Part shown: one piece after another, positions 41,848 to 50,342 of the stretch
Position numbering within the stretch: the first letter of the stretch is position 1
Layout of the letters: each line of letters opens with the position of its first letter
From: Streptomyces sp. col6
Lineage (GTDB): Bacteria > Actinomycetota > Actinomycetes > Streptomycetales > Streptomycetaceae
Direction of reading: 5' to 3'
DNA: 64,000 nt
NCBI RefSeq assembly: GCF_008042035.1
Contig: NZ_RDBL01000013.1
Span: forward strand, 1,018,354-1,082,353
Made by a program: the position numbers and the translations under genes
The notes under the pieces: generated by a model
What the model was told of the DNA's origin: nothing
The model's input: only the letters and a program-made list of their open reading frames with translations
The model's database searches: none

Positions 41848-43242
41848 TCACACGCCCCGGCTGACCGAGCTCATGTTGAAGTCCGGGATGCGCAGCGCGG
41901 GCATCGCGGCCCGGGTGAACCAGTCGCCCCACTCGCGCGGCAGGGTCTTCTCGGTGCGGCCCGCCTCGGTGGCCCGGGACAGCAGGTCGACCGGGGACTC
42001 GTTGAACCGGAAGTTGTTCACCTCGCCCACCACCTCGCCGTCCTCCACCAGATAGACGCCGTCCCGGGTCAGCCCGGTCAGCAGCAGCGTGGCCGGGTCC
42101 ACCTCGCGGATGTACCAGAGGCAGGTCAGCAGCAGCGCCCGGCCGGTCGTGGCGGCCACCATCTCCTCCAGTGACCGTTCGCCGCCGCCCTCCAGGATCA
42201 GGTTGTCGACCGCCGGGGCGACGGGCAGCCCGGTCAGGCCCGCGGTGTGCCGGGTCGTCGTCAGCCGCTCCAGGCGGCCGTCGGCGACCCAGTCGGTCCG
42301 GGCCAGCGGCAGTCCGTTGTCGAAGACCGAGCCGCCGTCGCCGGAGGAGTGGGCGATGACGAAGGGGGCCGACTCCAGGCCCGGCGCGTGCGGGTCGCTG
42401 CGCAGGGTGAGCGGCAGCGGGGACAGCGTCTCGCCGAGCCGGGTACCGCCGCCCGGCTTGGAGAACACCGTGCGGCCCTCCGTCGCGTCCCGCGCCGTGG
42501 ACGACCAGAGCTGGTAGATCAGCAGGTCCGCGACCGCGGTCGGCGGCAGCAGCGTCTCGTACCGCCCGGCGGGCAGGTCGATACGGCGCTCCGCCCAGCC
42601 GAGCCGCCGCGCGAGCTCCGCGTCCATCTCCGCCGGGTCGACGTCCTTGAAGTCCCGTGTGGAGCGGCCCGCCCACGCGGAACGGGTGCGGTCGGGCGAC
42701 TTGGCGTTCAGCTCCAGCGTGCCGTTCGGCTGGTCGTGGCGCAGCCGCAGCCCCGTGGACGTGCCCAGGTAGGTGGAGGTCATCTGGTGGTGGGCGAAGC
42801 CGTACAGCTCGCGCCCGCCGGAACGGGCCCGCGCGAAGGCGTCCCCGAGCGCCGGGGCGAACGCGGCGAACACGTCCGAGTCCGTCTCGGCCGGCGCGTC
42901 CGTGAAGTCGGGCGACGCGGGCACCCCGGTGACCAGCGGCTGCGCGTCCTCGGCCGGTCCGGCGGAGCGCGCGGCGGCCTCGGCGGCCCGGACCAGCGGC
43001 TCCAGGTCGTCCGCGGTGACGGCGGCGCGGGAGACCACACCGGAGGCGGTGCCCTCGGCGCCGTCGACCGTGGCGACGACGGTCAGGGTCCGGCCCCGGG
43101 TCACACCGTTGGTGGTGAGCGCGTTGCCGGCCCAGCGCAGATTGGCCGAGGACTCCTCGTCCGCGATGACCACACAGCCGTCGGCGGTGGACAGTTCGAG
43201 CGCGCGCTCGACGATCTCGTACGGCTTGCTGACGCGGCTCAT
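41848..43242 (-). CDS. PmbA/TldE-type metalloprotease subunit
   Basis: A 464-aa TldD/PmbA family protein that lacks the HExxxH zinc motif of its partner, as TldE subunits do. Recognisable segments are GCVVIADEESSANLRWAGN, FAHHQMTSTYLGTSTGLRLR and LTCLWYIREVDPATLLLTGL. With TldD it forms a proteolytic complex that trims small peptides in some organisms. The start is ATG at 43242, overlapping the tldD stop by four bases. Confidence 0.92.
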   Translation of the reverse strand: MSRVSKPYEIVERALELSTADGCVVIADEESSANLRWAGNALTTNGVTRGRTLTVVATVDGAEGTASGVVSRAAVTADDLEPLVRAAEAAARSAGPAEDAQPLVTGVPASPDFTDAPAETDSDVFAAFAPALGDAFARARSGGRELYGFAHHQMTSTYLGTSTGLRLRHDQPNGTLELNAKSPDRTRSAWAGRSTRDFKDVDPAEMDAELARRLGWAERRIDLPAGRYETLLPPTAVADLLIYQLWSSTARDATEGRTVFSKPGGGTRLGETLSPLPLTLRSDPHAPGLESAPFVIAHSSGDGGSVFDNGLPLARTDWVADGRLERLTTTRHTAGLTGLPVAPAVDNLILEGGGERSLEEMVAATTGRALLLTCLWYIREVDPATLLLTGLTRDGVYLVEDGEVVGEVNNFRFNESPVDLLSRATEAGRTEKTLPREWGDWFTRAAMPALRIPDFNMSSVSRGV

Positions 43243-44762
43243 CGCCCGGCCTCCTGCGTCGTGTTGAGGATGTTCACGCCTCGGAAGAGGGCGGAGGGGC
43301 AGCCGTGGGAGACGGCCGCGACCTGGCCCGGCTGGGCCTTGCCGCAGTTGAAGGCGCCGCCCAGCACGTACGTCTGCGGGCCGCCGACCTTCTCCATCGA
43401 GCCCCAGAAGTCCGTCGTCGTCGCCTGGTACGCGACATCGCGCAGCTGCCCGGCCAGCTTCCCGTTCTCGATGCGGAAGAACCGCTGCCCGGTGAACTGG
43501 AAGTTGTAGCGCTGCATGTCGATCGACCAGGACCGGTCGCCGACCACGTAGATCCCGCGCTCGACCCCGCCGATCAGGTCCTCCGTGGAGAGCCCGCCCG
43601 GGTCCGGCTGCAGCGACACGTTCGCCATGCGCTGGACGGGGACATGGCCGGGGGAGTCCGCGTACGCGCACCCGTTGGACCGGCCCAGGCCCGTCAGCTT
43701 CGCGATCCGGCGGTCCGTCTGGTAGCCCACCAGCGTCCCGTCCTTCACCAGGTCCCAGGACTGCGCCTCGACGCCCTCGTCGTCGTAGCCGATCGTCGCG
43801 AGCCCGTGCTCGGCGGTGCGGTCGCCGGTCACGTTCATCACGGGCGAGCCGTACGCCAGCTTCCCCAGCTGGTCGAACGTGGCGAACGAGGTCCCGGCGT
43901 AGGCCGCCTCGTAGCCGAGCGCCCGGTCCAGCTCCGTGGCGTGGCCGATGGACTCGTGGATGGTCAGCCAGAGGTTGGACGGGTCGACGACCAGGTCGTA
44001 CGTCCCCGCCTCCACGCTCGGCGCCCGCATCTTCTCGGCCAGCAGCCCCGGGATGCGCTCCAGCTCCGCGTCCCAGTCCCAGCCGGTCCCGGTCAGGTAC
44101 TCCCAGCCGCGCCCCACCGGCGGCGCGATGGTGCGCATCGAGTCGAACTCACCGGTCGACGCGTCCACGGCCACCGCGGTGAACTGCGGGTGCAGCCGGA
44201 CCCGCTGCTGCGTGGTGACCGTGCCCGCCGTGTCCGCGTAGAACTTGTTCTCGTGCACGGTCATCAGCGAGGCGTCCACATGCGCCACGCCGTCGGCCGC
44301 CAGCAGCCGCGCGCTCCACTCGGCGAGCAGGCCCGCCTTCTCCTCGGCGGGTACGTCGAAGGGGTCGACCTCGTACGCCGAGACCCAGGTGCGCTCCCCG
44401 TGCGAGGGCTCGTCCGCCAGCTCCACCCTCTCGTCGGAGCCCGCCGCCGCGATCACCTTCGCCGACAGCTTCGCCATGGCGACGGCCTGCGAGGCGACCC
44501 GCGCCGCCGCGTCCATCGTCAGGTCGACGCCCGAGGCGAACCCCCAGGCCCCGCCGTGCACGACCCGGACCGCGTACCCGAGGTCGGTGGTGTCGGAGCC
44601 CCCGGCGGGCCGGGCGTCCCGCAGCCGCCAGGTCGCGCTGCGCACCCGCTCGAAGCGGAAGTCGGCGTGCGCCGCGCCGAGCGCCCGCGCTCGGGCGAGC
44701 GCCGCGTCGGCGAGAGCCCGTAGCGGAAGCGCCAGGAACGACTGATCTACCTCATGGGGCAC
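43239..44762 (-). CDS. tldD: TldD-type zinc metalloprotease subunit
   Basis: A 507-aa protein with the zinc-binding HESIGH (269-274) followed by ATELDRALGYEAAYAGTS. The N-terminal domain includes RRVRSATWRLRDAR-like sequence, and the C-terminal half has GVERGIYVVGDRSWSIDMQR. I set the start at the GTG at 44762, which has GAAGGAGAGG upstream. A GTG at 44786 would add eight residues. It is coupled to the TldE-type gene. Substrates in Streptomyces are not known to me. Confidence 0.92.
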   Translation of the reverse strand: MPHEVDQSFLALPLRALADAALARARALGAAHADFRFERVRSATWRLRDARPAGGSDTTDLGYAVRVVHGGAWGFASGVDLTMDAAARVASQAVAMAKLSAKVIAAAGSDERVELADEPSHGERTWVSAYEVDPFDVPAEEKAGLLAEWSARLLAADGVAHVDASLMTVHENKFYADTAGTVTTQQRVRLHPQFTAVAVDASTGEFDSMRTIAPPVGRGWEYLTGTGWDWDAELERIPGLLAEKMRAPSVEAGTYDLVVDPSNLWLTIHESIGHATELDRALGYEAAYAGTSFATFDQLGKLAYGSPVMNVTGDRTAEHGLATIGYDDEGVEAQSWDLVKDGTLVGYQTDRRIAKLTGLGRSNGCAYADSPGHVPVQRMANVSLQPDPGGLSTEDLIGGVERGIYVVGDRSWSIDMQRYNFQFTGQRFFRIENGKLAGQLRDVAYQATTTDFWGSMEKVGGPQTYVLGGAFNCGKAQPGQVAAVSHGCPSALFRGVNILNTTQEAGR

Positions 44763-44984
44763 GGGCGGCCTCTCCTTCGCGGTCACATACCCACGGATCG
44801 TGTACGAGGCAGTGAAGCACGGCCCCCGCCCCGTCGCGGCCGAATTCCCCGGGGCGGACCGTGCGGCCGACTGTAGGAACCCGACAGTGCCCGGCCGAAG
44901 GCCCTGTCAGGGGCCGATTCCTCGCCGCGCGGGCGGTACCGATAGGTTTCCGAGGTACCAGACCGCTATCGAAAGGGTGATCCG

Positions 44985-45704
44985 TTGAGCCGCTCGGTTC
45001 TCGTCACCGGAGGAAACCGGGGCATCGGCCTCGCCATCGCCCGCGCTTTCGCCGACAACGGCGACAAGGTCGCGATCACCTACCGTTCCGGCGAGCCGCC
45101 CGCCGTGCTCACCGAGACCGGTGTCCTCGCGGTCCGTTGCGACATCACGGATCCCGAGCAGGTGGAGCAGGCCTACAAGGAGATCGAGGAGAAGCACGGC
45201 AATGTGGAGGTGCTGGTCGCCAACGCCGGTATCACCAAGGACCAGTTGCTGATGCGCATGTCCGAGGAGGACTTCACGTCCGTAATCGACACCAACCTCA
45301 CCGGCACCTTCCGGGTCGTCAAGCGCGCCAACCGCGGCATGCTGCGCGCCAAGAAGGGCCGCGTGGTCCTCATCTCCTCCGTCGTCGGCCTCCTCGGCTC
45401 GGCGGGCCAGGCCAACTACGCGGCCTCCAAGGCCGGTCTGGTCGGTTTCGCCAGGTCCCTGGCGCGCGAGCTCGGTTCGCGGAACATCACCTTCAACGTC
45501 GTCGCGCCCGGCTTCGTCGACACCGACATGACGCAGGTGCTCACCGAGGAGCAGCGCAAGGGCATCGTGGCCCAGGTGCCGCTCGCGCGTTACGCGCAGC
45601 CCGAGGAGATCGCCGCCGCGGTGCGCTTCCTCGCCTCCGACGACGCGTCGTACATCACTGGAGCCGTCATCCCCGTTGACGGCGGATTGGGCATGGGTCA
45701 CTGA
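44985..45704 (+). CDS. fabG: 3-oxoacyl-[acyl-carrier-protein] reductase
   Basis: A 239-aa SDR that reduces beta-ketoacyl-ACP with NADPH. TGGNRGIG is at residues 7-14, NAGITKDQLLMRM in the middle, and the catalytic tetrad is carried by ISSVVGLLGSAGQANYAASK. It ends in GAVIPVDGGLGMGH. The TTG start at 44985 has GGGTGA upstream. It is followed after five bases by fabI, so the pair carries two reductive steps of type II fatty-acid elongation. Confidence 0.93.
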   Translation: MSRSVLVTGGNRGIGLAIARAFADNGDKVAITYRSGEPPAVLTETGVLAVRCDITDPEQVEQAYKEIEEKHGNVEVLVANAGITKDQLLMRMSEEDFTSVIDTNLTGTFRVVKRANRGMLRAKKGRVVLISSVVGLLGSAGQANYAASKAGLVGFARSLARELGSRNITFNVVAPGFVDTDMTQVLTEEQRKGIVAQVPLARYAQPEEIAAAVRFLASDDASYITGAVIPVDGGLGMGH

Positions 45705-45709
45705 TCACC

Positions 45710-46477
45710 ATGAGCGGAATTCTCGACGGCAAGCGCATCCTGATCACCGGGGTGCTGATGGAGTCCTCCATCGCGTTCCACGCCGCCAAGGTCGCCCAGG
45801 AGCAGGGCGCGGAGGTCATCCTGACCGCGTTCCCGCGGCCCACGCTGACCGAGCGCATCGCCAGGAAGCTCCCCAAGCCCGCCAAGGTCATCGAGCTGGA
45901 CGTGACCAACCAGGAGCACCTGGACCGTCTCGCCGGCCTGGTGCGCGACGAGCTGGGTTCGCTGGACGGCGTCGTGCACTCCATCGGCTTCGCGCCGCAG
46001 GACGCGCTCGGCGGCAATTTCCTCAACACCCCGTTCGAGTCGGTCTCCACGGCGATGCACGTCTCGGCGTTCTCGCTGAAGTCGCTCGCCATGGCGTGCA
46101 AGCCGCTGATGAGCGAGGGCGGCTCGATCGTCGGTCTCACCTTCGACGCGCAGTTCGCGTGGCCGCAGTACGACTGGATGGGCCCGGCCAAGGCCGCCCT
46201 GGAGGCCACCTCCCGCTACCTCGCCCGTGACCTGGGCCCGGACGGCATCCGCTGCAACCTGATCTCGGCCGGACCGCTCGGCTCCATGGCCGCCAAGTCC
46301 ATCCCGGGCTTCGACGGGCTCGCCGACGTGTGGAACACCCGCGCGCCGCTCGCCTGGGACATGAAGGACCCGGAGCCGGCCGGCCGCGGCATCGTCGCGC
46401 TGCTCTCGGACTTCTTCCCGAGGACCACCGGCGAGATCATCCACGTCGACAGCGGCGTGCACATGATGGGCGCCTGA
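45710..46477 (+). CDS. fabI: Enoyl-[acyl-carrier-protein] reductase (NADH), FabI/InhA type
   Basis: A 255-aa divergent SDR. It has the FabI-type N-terminus GKRILITGVLMESSIAFHAA, VHSIGFAPQDALGGNF, and the active-site region FDAQFAWPQYDWMGPAKAAL with the Tyr-x6-Lys arrangement (YDWMGPAK). It ends in GEIIHVDSGVHMMGA. It is more InhA-like than enterobacterial FabI, as expected for an actinomycete. It is co-transcribed with fabG. Confidence 0.95.
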   Translation: MSGILDGKRILITGVLMESSIAFHAAKVAQEQGAEVILTAFPRPTLTERIARKLPKPAKVIELDVTNQEHLDRLAGLVRDELGSLDGVVHSIGFAPQDALGGNFLNTPFESVSTAMHVSAFSLKSLAMACKPLMSEGGSIVGLTFDAQFAWPQYDWMGPAKAALEATSRYLARDLGPDGIRCNLISAGPLGSMAAKSIPGFDGLADVWNTRAPLAWDMKDPEPAGRGIVALLSDFFPRTTGEIIHVDSGVHMMGA

Positions 46478-46498
46478 CCCTCTCAGGCCCGTACGTTC

Positions 46499-46544
46499 CG
46501 CCCGCGCACCGTCCCCGGAGTCCTCCGGAGGCGGTGCGCGGGCG
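46499..46544 (+). terminator. Hairpin terminator after fabI
   Basis: CGCCCGCGCACCG/CGGTGCGCGGGCG (13 bp), with a further CGGAG/CTCCG pairing inside, is followed by TTTCTC. Confidence 0.75.
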
Positions 46545-46673
46545 TTTCTCCCCTGCGTACGCCCTTGCCGCGCTCAGGTCGAAAAGCCGGACGATCCACC
46601 GCAGAATGAGGAGGAACCGGACTTCTGGTCCCGGTCGGCCGTTCGTCCGCAGGCCCCAGGGGAGGAGATCGCT

Positions 46674-47051
46674 GTGCGTCGCACACATCGCCGGACCCGC
46701 TCCCTGCTGGCCTCCTGCGCGGTTGTCGCCGGCCTGCTCGTCCCGGCCGGCCTGTACGCGGCCGGGCACGTCGGGGCCACCGGCGCCGCGCCCCCGGCGC
46801 CCAGCCCGGAACCCTCCGGCGCCGAGTGCCGTACGTCCGTCCAGGGCTCCCGGGTCGTCGCGCACTGCCACAACCCGTACCCCACGGCCGACCGCGTCCA
46901 GCTGCACACCGAGTGCGCCCGCTGGTGGGACGTCGACGCGGACGGCAGGCCGGTCACGGTCGGGCCGGGGCGTACGGTGCGCCTGACCGACCGCTGCTGG
47001 AAGGAAGTCGCCTCGGCCTGGGTCACCCACGGCACGGGTACGGGAAGCTAG
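46674..47051 (+). CDS. Small secreted protein with four cysteines
   Basis: A 125-aa protein with a basic N-terminus and hydrophobic core (LLASCAVVAGLLVPAGLYAA) that reads as a signal peptide or anchor. A Pro/Ser spacer and a mature domain follow, with AECRTS, VAHCHNPYP, HTECARWWD and DRCWKEVASAW. Four mature cysteines suggest two disulfides. No family recognised. The start is GTG at 46674 with GGGGAGGAG upstream. The 3' end overlaps the stop of the convergent regulator gene. Confidence 0.78.
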   Translation: MRRTHRRTRSLLASCAVVAGLLVPAGLYAAGHVGATGAAPPAPSPEPSGAECRTSVQGSRVVAHCHNPYPTADRVQLHTECARWWDVDADGRPVTVGPGRTVRLTDRCWKEVASAWVTHGTGTGS

Positions 47052-47722
47052 ACCCGGTCCGCCAGGCAGGTCAGCGCGTGGCTCGCGGCCTCCGCCGCCG
47101 CCGTCTCCGCGTCGCCCGCGCGGATCGCCTCGACCAGCCTGCTGTGGTCCATGTGGTTCTCCGGCCGCAGTTCCTGGCCCACGTCGCCCCGCAGGTAGTC
47201 CCGCAGCAGGTCGCCCAGGTCCGCGTAGAGCCCCGTCAGCACGTCGTTGTGGGAGGCGGCGACCACCGCCAGGTGCAGCGTCGCGTCGGCGGCCACGAAC
47301 GCCTCCGCGTCCCCCGCCGCCCAGGTCTCCTCCCGGCGCTTCATCAGCGCGTCCAGCTGCTTCAGGTCCCGTTCGGTCCGCCGTACGGCCGCCAGTCGCG
47401 CGGCCGACGACTCCAGGGTCGAGCGCAGCTCCGCGATGTGGCGCGGGTCCGCCGAGGCGAACCGGCGGTGCATCACCCCGGCCAGCTCGCTCGTGGCCAC
47501 CACATAGGTGCCCGAGCCCTGCCGGATGTCGAGCAGCCCGTTGTGCGCGAGCGCGCGGACCGCCTCGCGGACGGTGTTACGGGCCACCCCCAGCTGCTCG
47601 ACCAGCTCGGGTTCGGTGGGGATGCGGGAGCCCACCGGCCACTCACCCGTGGTGATCTGGTTCCGCAGCTGGGCAATCACCTGGTCGGCGAGTGCCGAAC
47701 GCCGCGTGGACGTCAGCGCCAT
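47048..47722 (-). CDS. FadR-subfamily GntR transcriptional regulator
   Basis: A 224-aa regulator. The winged HTH is at about 10-72 (SRIPTEPELVEQLGVARNTV, REAVRALAHNGLLDIRQGSG). The all-helical FCD ligand-binding domain (about 85-215) has metal-site histidines in DATLHLAVVAASHNDVL and HMDHSRLVEAI. It is divergent from the MFS exporter gene with about 117 bases between, so it probably controls the exporter and itself. The ligand is unknown. The start is ATG at 47722. Confidence 0.9.
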   Translation of the reverse strand: MALTSTRRSALADQVIAQLRNQITTGEWPVGSRIPTEPELVEQLGVARNTVREAVRALAHNGLLDIRQGSGTYVVATSELAGVMHRRFASADPRHIAELRSTLESSAARLAAVRRTERDLKQLDALMKRREETWAAGDAEAFVAADATLHLAVVAASHNDVLTGLYADLGDLLRDYLRGDVGQELRPENHMDHSRLVEAIRAGDAETAAAEAASHALTCLADRV

Positions 47723-47751
47723 GGTGCTCCTCGGTCGCAACTTCTCATGGG

Positions 47752-47789
47752 CCGGATCTTCTCAGGGTCCGGATCTTCTCAGGGTCCGG
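47752..47789. repeat. 17-base tandem repeat in the FadR/MFS divergent promoter
   Basis: CCGGATCTTCTCAGGGT occurs twice in exact tandem (47752-47768, 47769-47785), plus the first four bases of a third copy. It could be a short operator array or simple slippage. Confidence 0.75.
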
Positions 47790-47812
47790 CGGACGGACGG
47801 AGTGGACAATCA

Positions 47813-47836
47813 ATCATCCCATGATTCTATGATGGG
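47813..47836. promoter_or_regulatory. ATCAT/ATGAT repeat cluster, candidate FadR-type operator
   Basis: ATCAT-CCC-ATGAT, an inverted repeat, is followed by another ATGAT within an AT-rich patch. It ends 4 bases before the MFS ATG, a position suited to a repressor of the exporter gene. Confidence 0.45.
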
Positions 47837-47839
47837 CCC

Positions 47840-49141
47840 ATGCGTGACGACGAATCCACTCCCCAGACCGCCACCGGGACCCTGAGCCCCGGCACCACGG
47901 CGGCTTCCCGCACCGGCGCCCCCGCCCCGCGGACCGGCCCCGCGTCGTGGGCCCCGCGCCTGGTGGCGATCGGGCTCGTCCTCACCGCGCTCAACCTCCG
48001 CCCGGCCATCACCAGCCTCGGCGCCCTCCTCGAAGAGGTGCGCGACGGGCTGCACATGAGCGGCAGCGTCGCCGGGGTCCTCACCTCCGTGCCGCCGCTC
48101 TGCTTCGCCGTCTTCGGCGTCATGGCCCCGCGCCTCGCCCGCCGCTTCGGACCCGGCGCGGTCGTCTGCGCGGGCATGGTCGCCATCACCGCGGGCCTGG
48201 TGATCCGGCCCCTGGTCGGCGGCACCGCGGGCTTCCTCGCCGCCAGCGCCCTGGCCCTCATGGGCATCGCCGTCAGCAACGTCCTGATGCCGGTGATCGT
48301 CAAGCGCTGGTTCCCCGACCGCGTCGGCTCCATGACCGGGCTCTACTCCATGGCCCTGGCCCTCGGCACCTCGCTCGCCGCCGCCGTGACCGTGCCCATG
48401 ACCGACGCGATGGGCGGCAGCTGGAAGGCCGGCCTCGGCATCTGGGCCGTGCTGGCCGCCGCCGCGATCCTGCCCTGGATCCCGCTCGTACGGGACCGGT
48501 CCGTCGCCCGTGAACCGTCGTCCGGCCCCCGGACCGCCACCGCGCGGCCCCAGGCCCCGGAGCTCCGGATCACCCGCAGCAGGACCGCCTGGGCGCTCGC
48601 CTGCTTCTTCGGCCTCCAGGCCACCGCCGCCTACATCACGATGGGCTGGATGCCCCAGATCTTCCGGGACGCCGGGGTCTCGGCCGGCACGGCGGGCGTG
48701 CTGCTCGCCCTCACCATGGCCATGGGCGTCCCGCTCGCCTTCGTGATCCCGCGCGTCGCGGCCCGGATGCGGACCCAGGGCCCGATCGTCGTCTTCCTCG
48801 GCGCCTGCGGCCTCACCGGCTACGCGGGTCTCTACCTGGCGCCGTCCGGCGGCGCCTGGGCCTGGGCGCTGCTGCTGGGCATCTCGAACTGCGCCTTCCC
48901 GCTCGCCCTCACCATGATCGGCATGCGGGCCCGCAGCGGCGCCGGAGTGGTCCGGCTGTCCGCCTTCGCCCAGTCCACCGGCTACCTGATCTCGATCCCG
49001 GGACCGCTCCTGGTCGGCGTGCTCTACCAGCACAGCGGCGGCTGGGGGCTGCCCATCGCGCTGATGGCCGCCCTCATGGTCCCGCAGATGGTCATGGGCG
49101 TCCTGGCCGGCCGGGACCGGACGATCGAGGACGAATCCTGA
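47840..49141 (+). CDS. MFS transporter, CynX/NimT family
   Basis: A 433-aa permease with about 12 TM helices. LTALNLRPAITSLGALLEEV near residues 50-69 is the CynX/NimT hallmark, and GMRARSGAGVVRLSAFAQST lies in the second half. A Pro/Arg-rich cytoplasmic loop separates the halves (about 220-245). Family members export or import cyanate, nitroimidazoles and other small organics, so the substrate is open. It is likely controlled by the divergent FadR-type regulator. Confidence 0.9.
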   Translation: MRDDESTPQTATGTLSPGTTAASRTGAPAPRTGPASWAPRLVAIGLVLTALNLRPAITSLGALLEEVRDGLHMSGSVAGVLTSVPPLCFAVFGVMAPRLARRFGPGAVVCAGMVAITAGLVIRPLVGGTAGFLAASALALMGIAVSNVLMPVIVKRWFPDRVGSMTGLYSMALALGTSLAAAVTVPMTDAMGGSWKAGLGIWAVLAAAAILPWIPLVRDRSVAREPSSGPRTATARPQAPELRITRSRTAWALACFFGLQATAAYITMGWMPQIFRDAGVSAGTAGVLLALTMAMGVPLAFVIPRVAARMRTQGPIVVFLGACGLTGYAGLYLAPSGGAWAWALLLGISNCAFPLALTMIGMRARSGAGVVRLSAFAQSTGYLISIPGPLLVGVLYQHSGGWGLPIALMAALMVPQMVMGVLAGRDRTIEDES

Positions 49142-49158
49142 GATGCGAGACTGGGGCC

Positions 49159-49278
49159 ATGTCACCTGTGCTCGATCCGAATCCCCAGAACGGTCAGAAG
49201 AAGCTGCTCCTCGTCTTCGGGGCCATGCTGCTGATCACGGTCGTCGTCGGCGTCATCGCCTCCATCGCCTCCCCGTGA
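49159..49278 (+). CDS. 39-aa single-TM micropeptide (SGM_5486 family-like)
   Basis: MSPVLDPNPQNGQKKLLLVF opens a 39-aa peptide whose remainder is one TM helix (GAMLLITVVVGVIASIASP). It starts 17 bases after the MFS stop. It matches in size and placement the transporter-associated SGM_5486 micropeptide family I recall from Streptomyces annotations. It probably associates with the exporter in the membrane (inferred). Confidence 0.75.
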   Translation: MSPVLDPNPQNGQKKLLLVFGAMLLITVVVGVIASIASP

Positions 49279-49425
49279 CACCCCGGCCCCGGCGAGGGTG
49301 GTGCTAGCACCCCCATCCCCTAGGGGGCCAGGGTCAGGGTGAAGTGGGTGGGTCACCGGATGGGACCGGCGTCTCCGCCTCCGTAGGTTCTTGGGTATCG
49401 GAATCCACGGACCACGGAGGCGGAC

Positions 49426-49632
49426 ATGCCGGCCCTCACGCACACCCGGCCCACCCACCCGGAGCCGAGCGGTGTCGACGTCCGGCTGCCGTGGTGGGCC
49501 ATCGCGCTGCCCGCCGTCGCCTTCGCCGCGCTGCTGCTGCTCATCGCCGGACCGGGCCAGGCGCACGCCGCCACCGGCGAATCGTCGACCGGCCAGCTGC
49601 TGCGGCATCTCGTGGAGCTGCTGACCCGCTGA
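49426..49632 (+). CDS. Small single-TM protein (68 aa)
   Basis: A polar N-terminus (PALTHTRPTHPEPSGVDVRL) precedes one long hydrophobic segment (WWAIALPAVAFAALLLLIAG) and a short tail with GQAHAATGESS. It could be a membrane or exported peptide. The start is ATG at 49426 with GGAGG upstream. No family recognised. Confidence 0.6.
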   Translation: MPALTHTRPTHPEPSGVDVRLPWWAIALPAVAFAALLLLIAGPGQAHAATGESSTGQLLRHLVELLTR

Positions 49633-49745
49633 GTCCGGCGTCCGGGGGGTGCCCCGCCGATCATGGCCGGGTCCGCGGCGGCCGGTACGGGCGAAGGCTC
49701 CAACACCCTGCGCCAGCTGGCGCGTTTCATGCGAAGCTGAGGTGT

Positions 49746-50264
49746 ATGAGCGCCGACACACCTCGCAGGATCGTCCTTCTCAGGCATGCCAAGGCGGAAT
49801 GGTCGCAGGAGTCCGACCACGAGCGGCCGCTGGCCGAGCGCGGCCGTATGGAGGCCCCCATGGTGGGCCGCAAGCTCGCCGATTCCGGGACCGTCTTCGA
49901 CCTGGCCCTCTGCTCGACCGCCGTCAGAACGCGGGAGACGTGGAAGCTGGCCGTGCACGAGATGCCGCAGCGCCCGAGGACCGTGTACGAGGAGCGGCTC
50001 TACGACGCCTCGCTCGGCGAGCTGATCGCCCTGGTCGACGAAACCCCGGACGACGTCACCAACCTGCTGGTCATCGGCCACAACCCCGGGATGCACGCGC
50101 TCGCCGACGCCCTCTCCGGCAGCGGCGAGGGCGACGCACTCGCCCGGATGGCGCGCGGCGGCTTCCCGACCGCCGCCTTCGCCGTCGTCGAGTTCTCCGG
50201 ATCCTGGAAGACCGTCGAGCACGGCGTCGGCCGGCTCGCCGAGTACTGGACCCCCAACGACTGA
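49746..50264 (+). CDS. SixA-type histidine phosphatase
   Basis: A 172-aa member of the histidine phosphatase (phosphoglycerate mutase-like) superfamily. The phospho-accepting His is in VLLRHAKAEW (residue about 14), followed by the conserved Arg in CSTAVRTRETW and the second His in VIGHNPGMH. Short length and RHAKA match SixA, which dephosphorylates phosphohistidine in phosphorelay proteins. The target here is unknown. The start is ATG at 49746. Confidence 0.9.
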   Translation: MSADTPRRIVLLRHAKAEWSQESDHERPLAERGRMEAPMVGRKLADSGTVFDLALCSTAVRTRETWKLAVHEMPQRPRTVYEERLYDASLGELIALVDETPDDVTNLLVIGHNPGMHALADALSGSGEGDALARMARGGFPTAAFAVVEFSGSWKTVEHGVGRLAEYWTPND

Positions 50265-50278
50265 CCCGCCGCCCGTAC

Positions 50279-50326
50279 GGCCAGGGCCCCGGCGCGCACC
50301 ACGCGGTGCGCGCCGGGGCCCTGGCC
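50279..50326. terminator. Bidirectional hairpin terminator between sixA-like gene and serB
   Basis: A perfect 22-bp stem with a 4-base loop (arms 50279-50300 and 50305-50326) lies between convergent genes. It is one of the strongest hairpins in the window. Confidence 0.85.
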
Positions 50327-50342
50327 ATGAGGACGGCGGGAC

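Noticed and set aside
47752..47789. CRISPR-like repeat
   Set aside because: Two adjacent 17-base copies without spacers are a tandem repeat, not an array. No cas genes are in the window.
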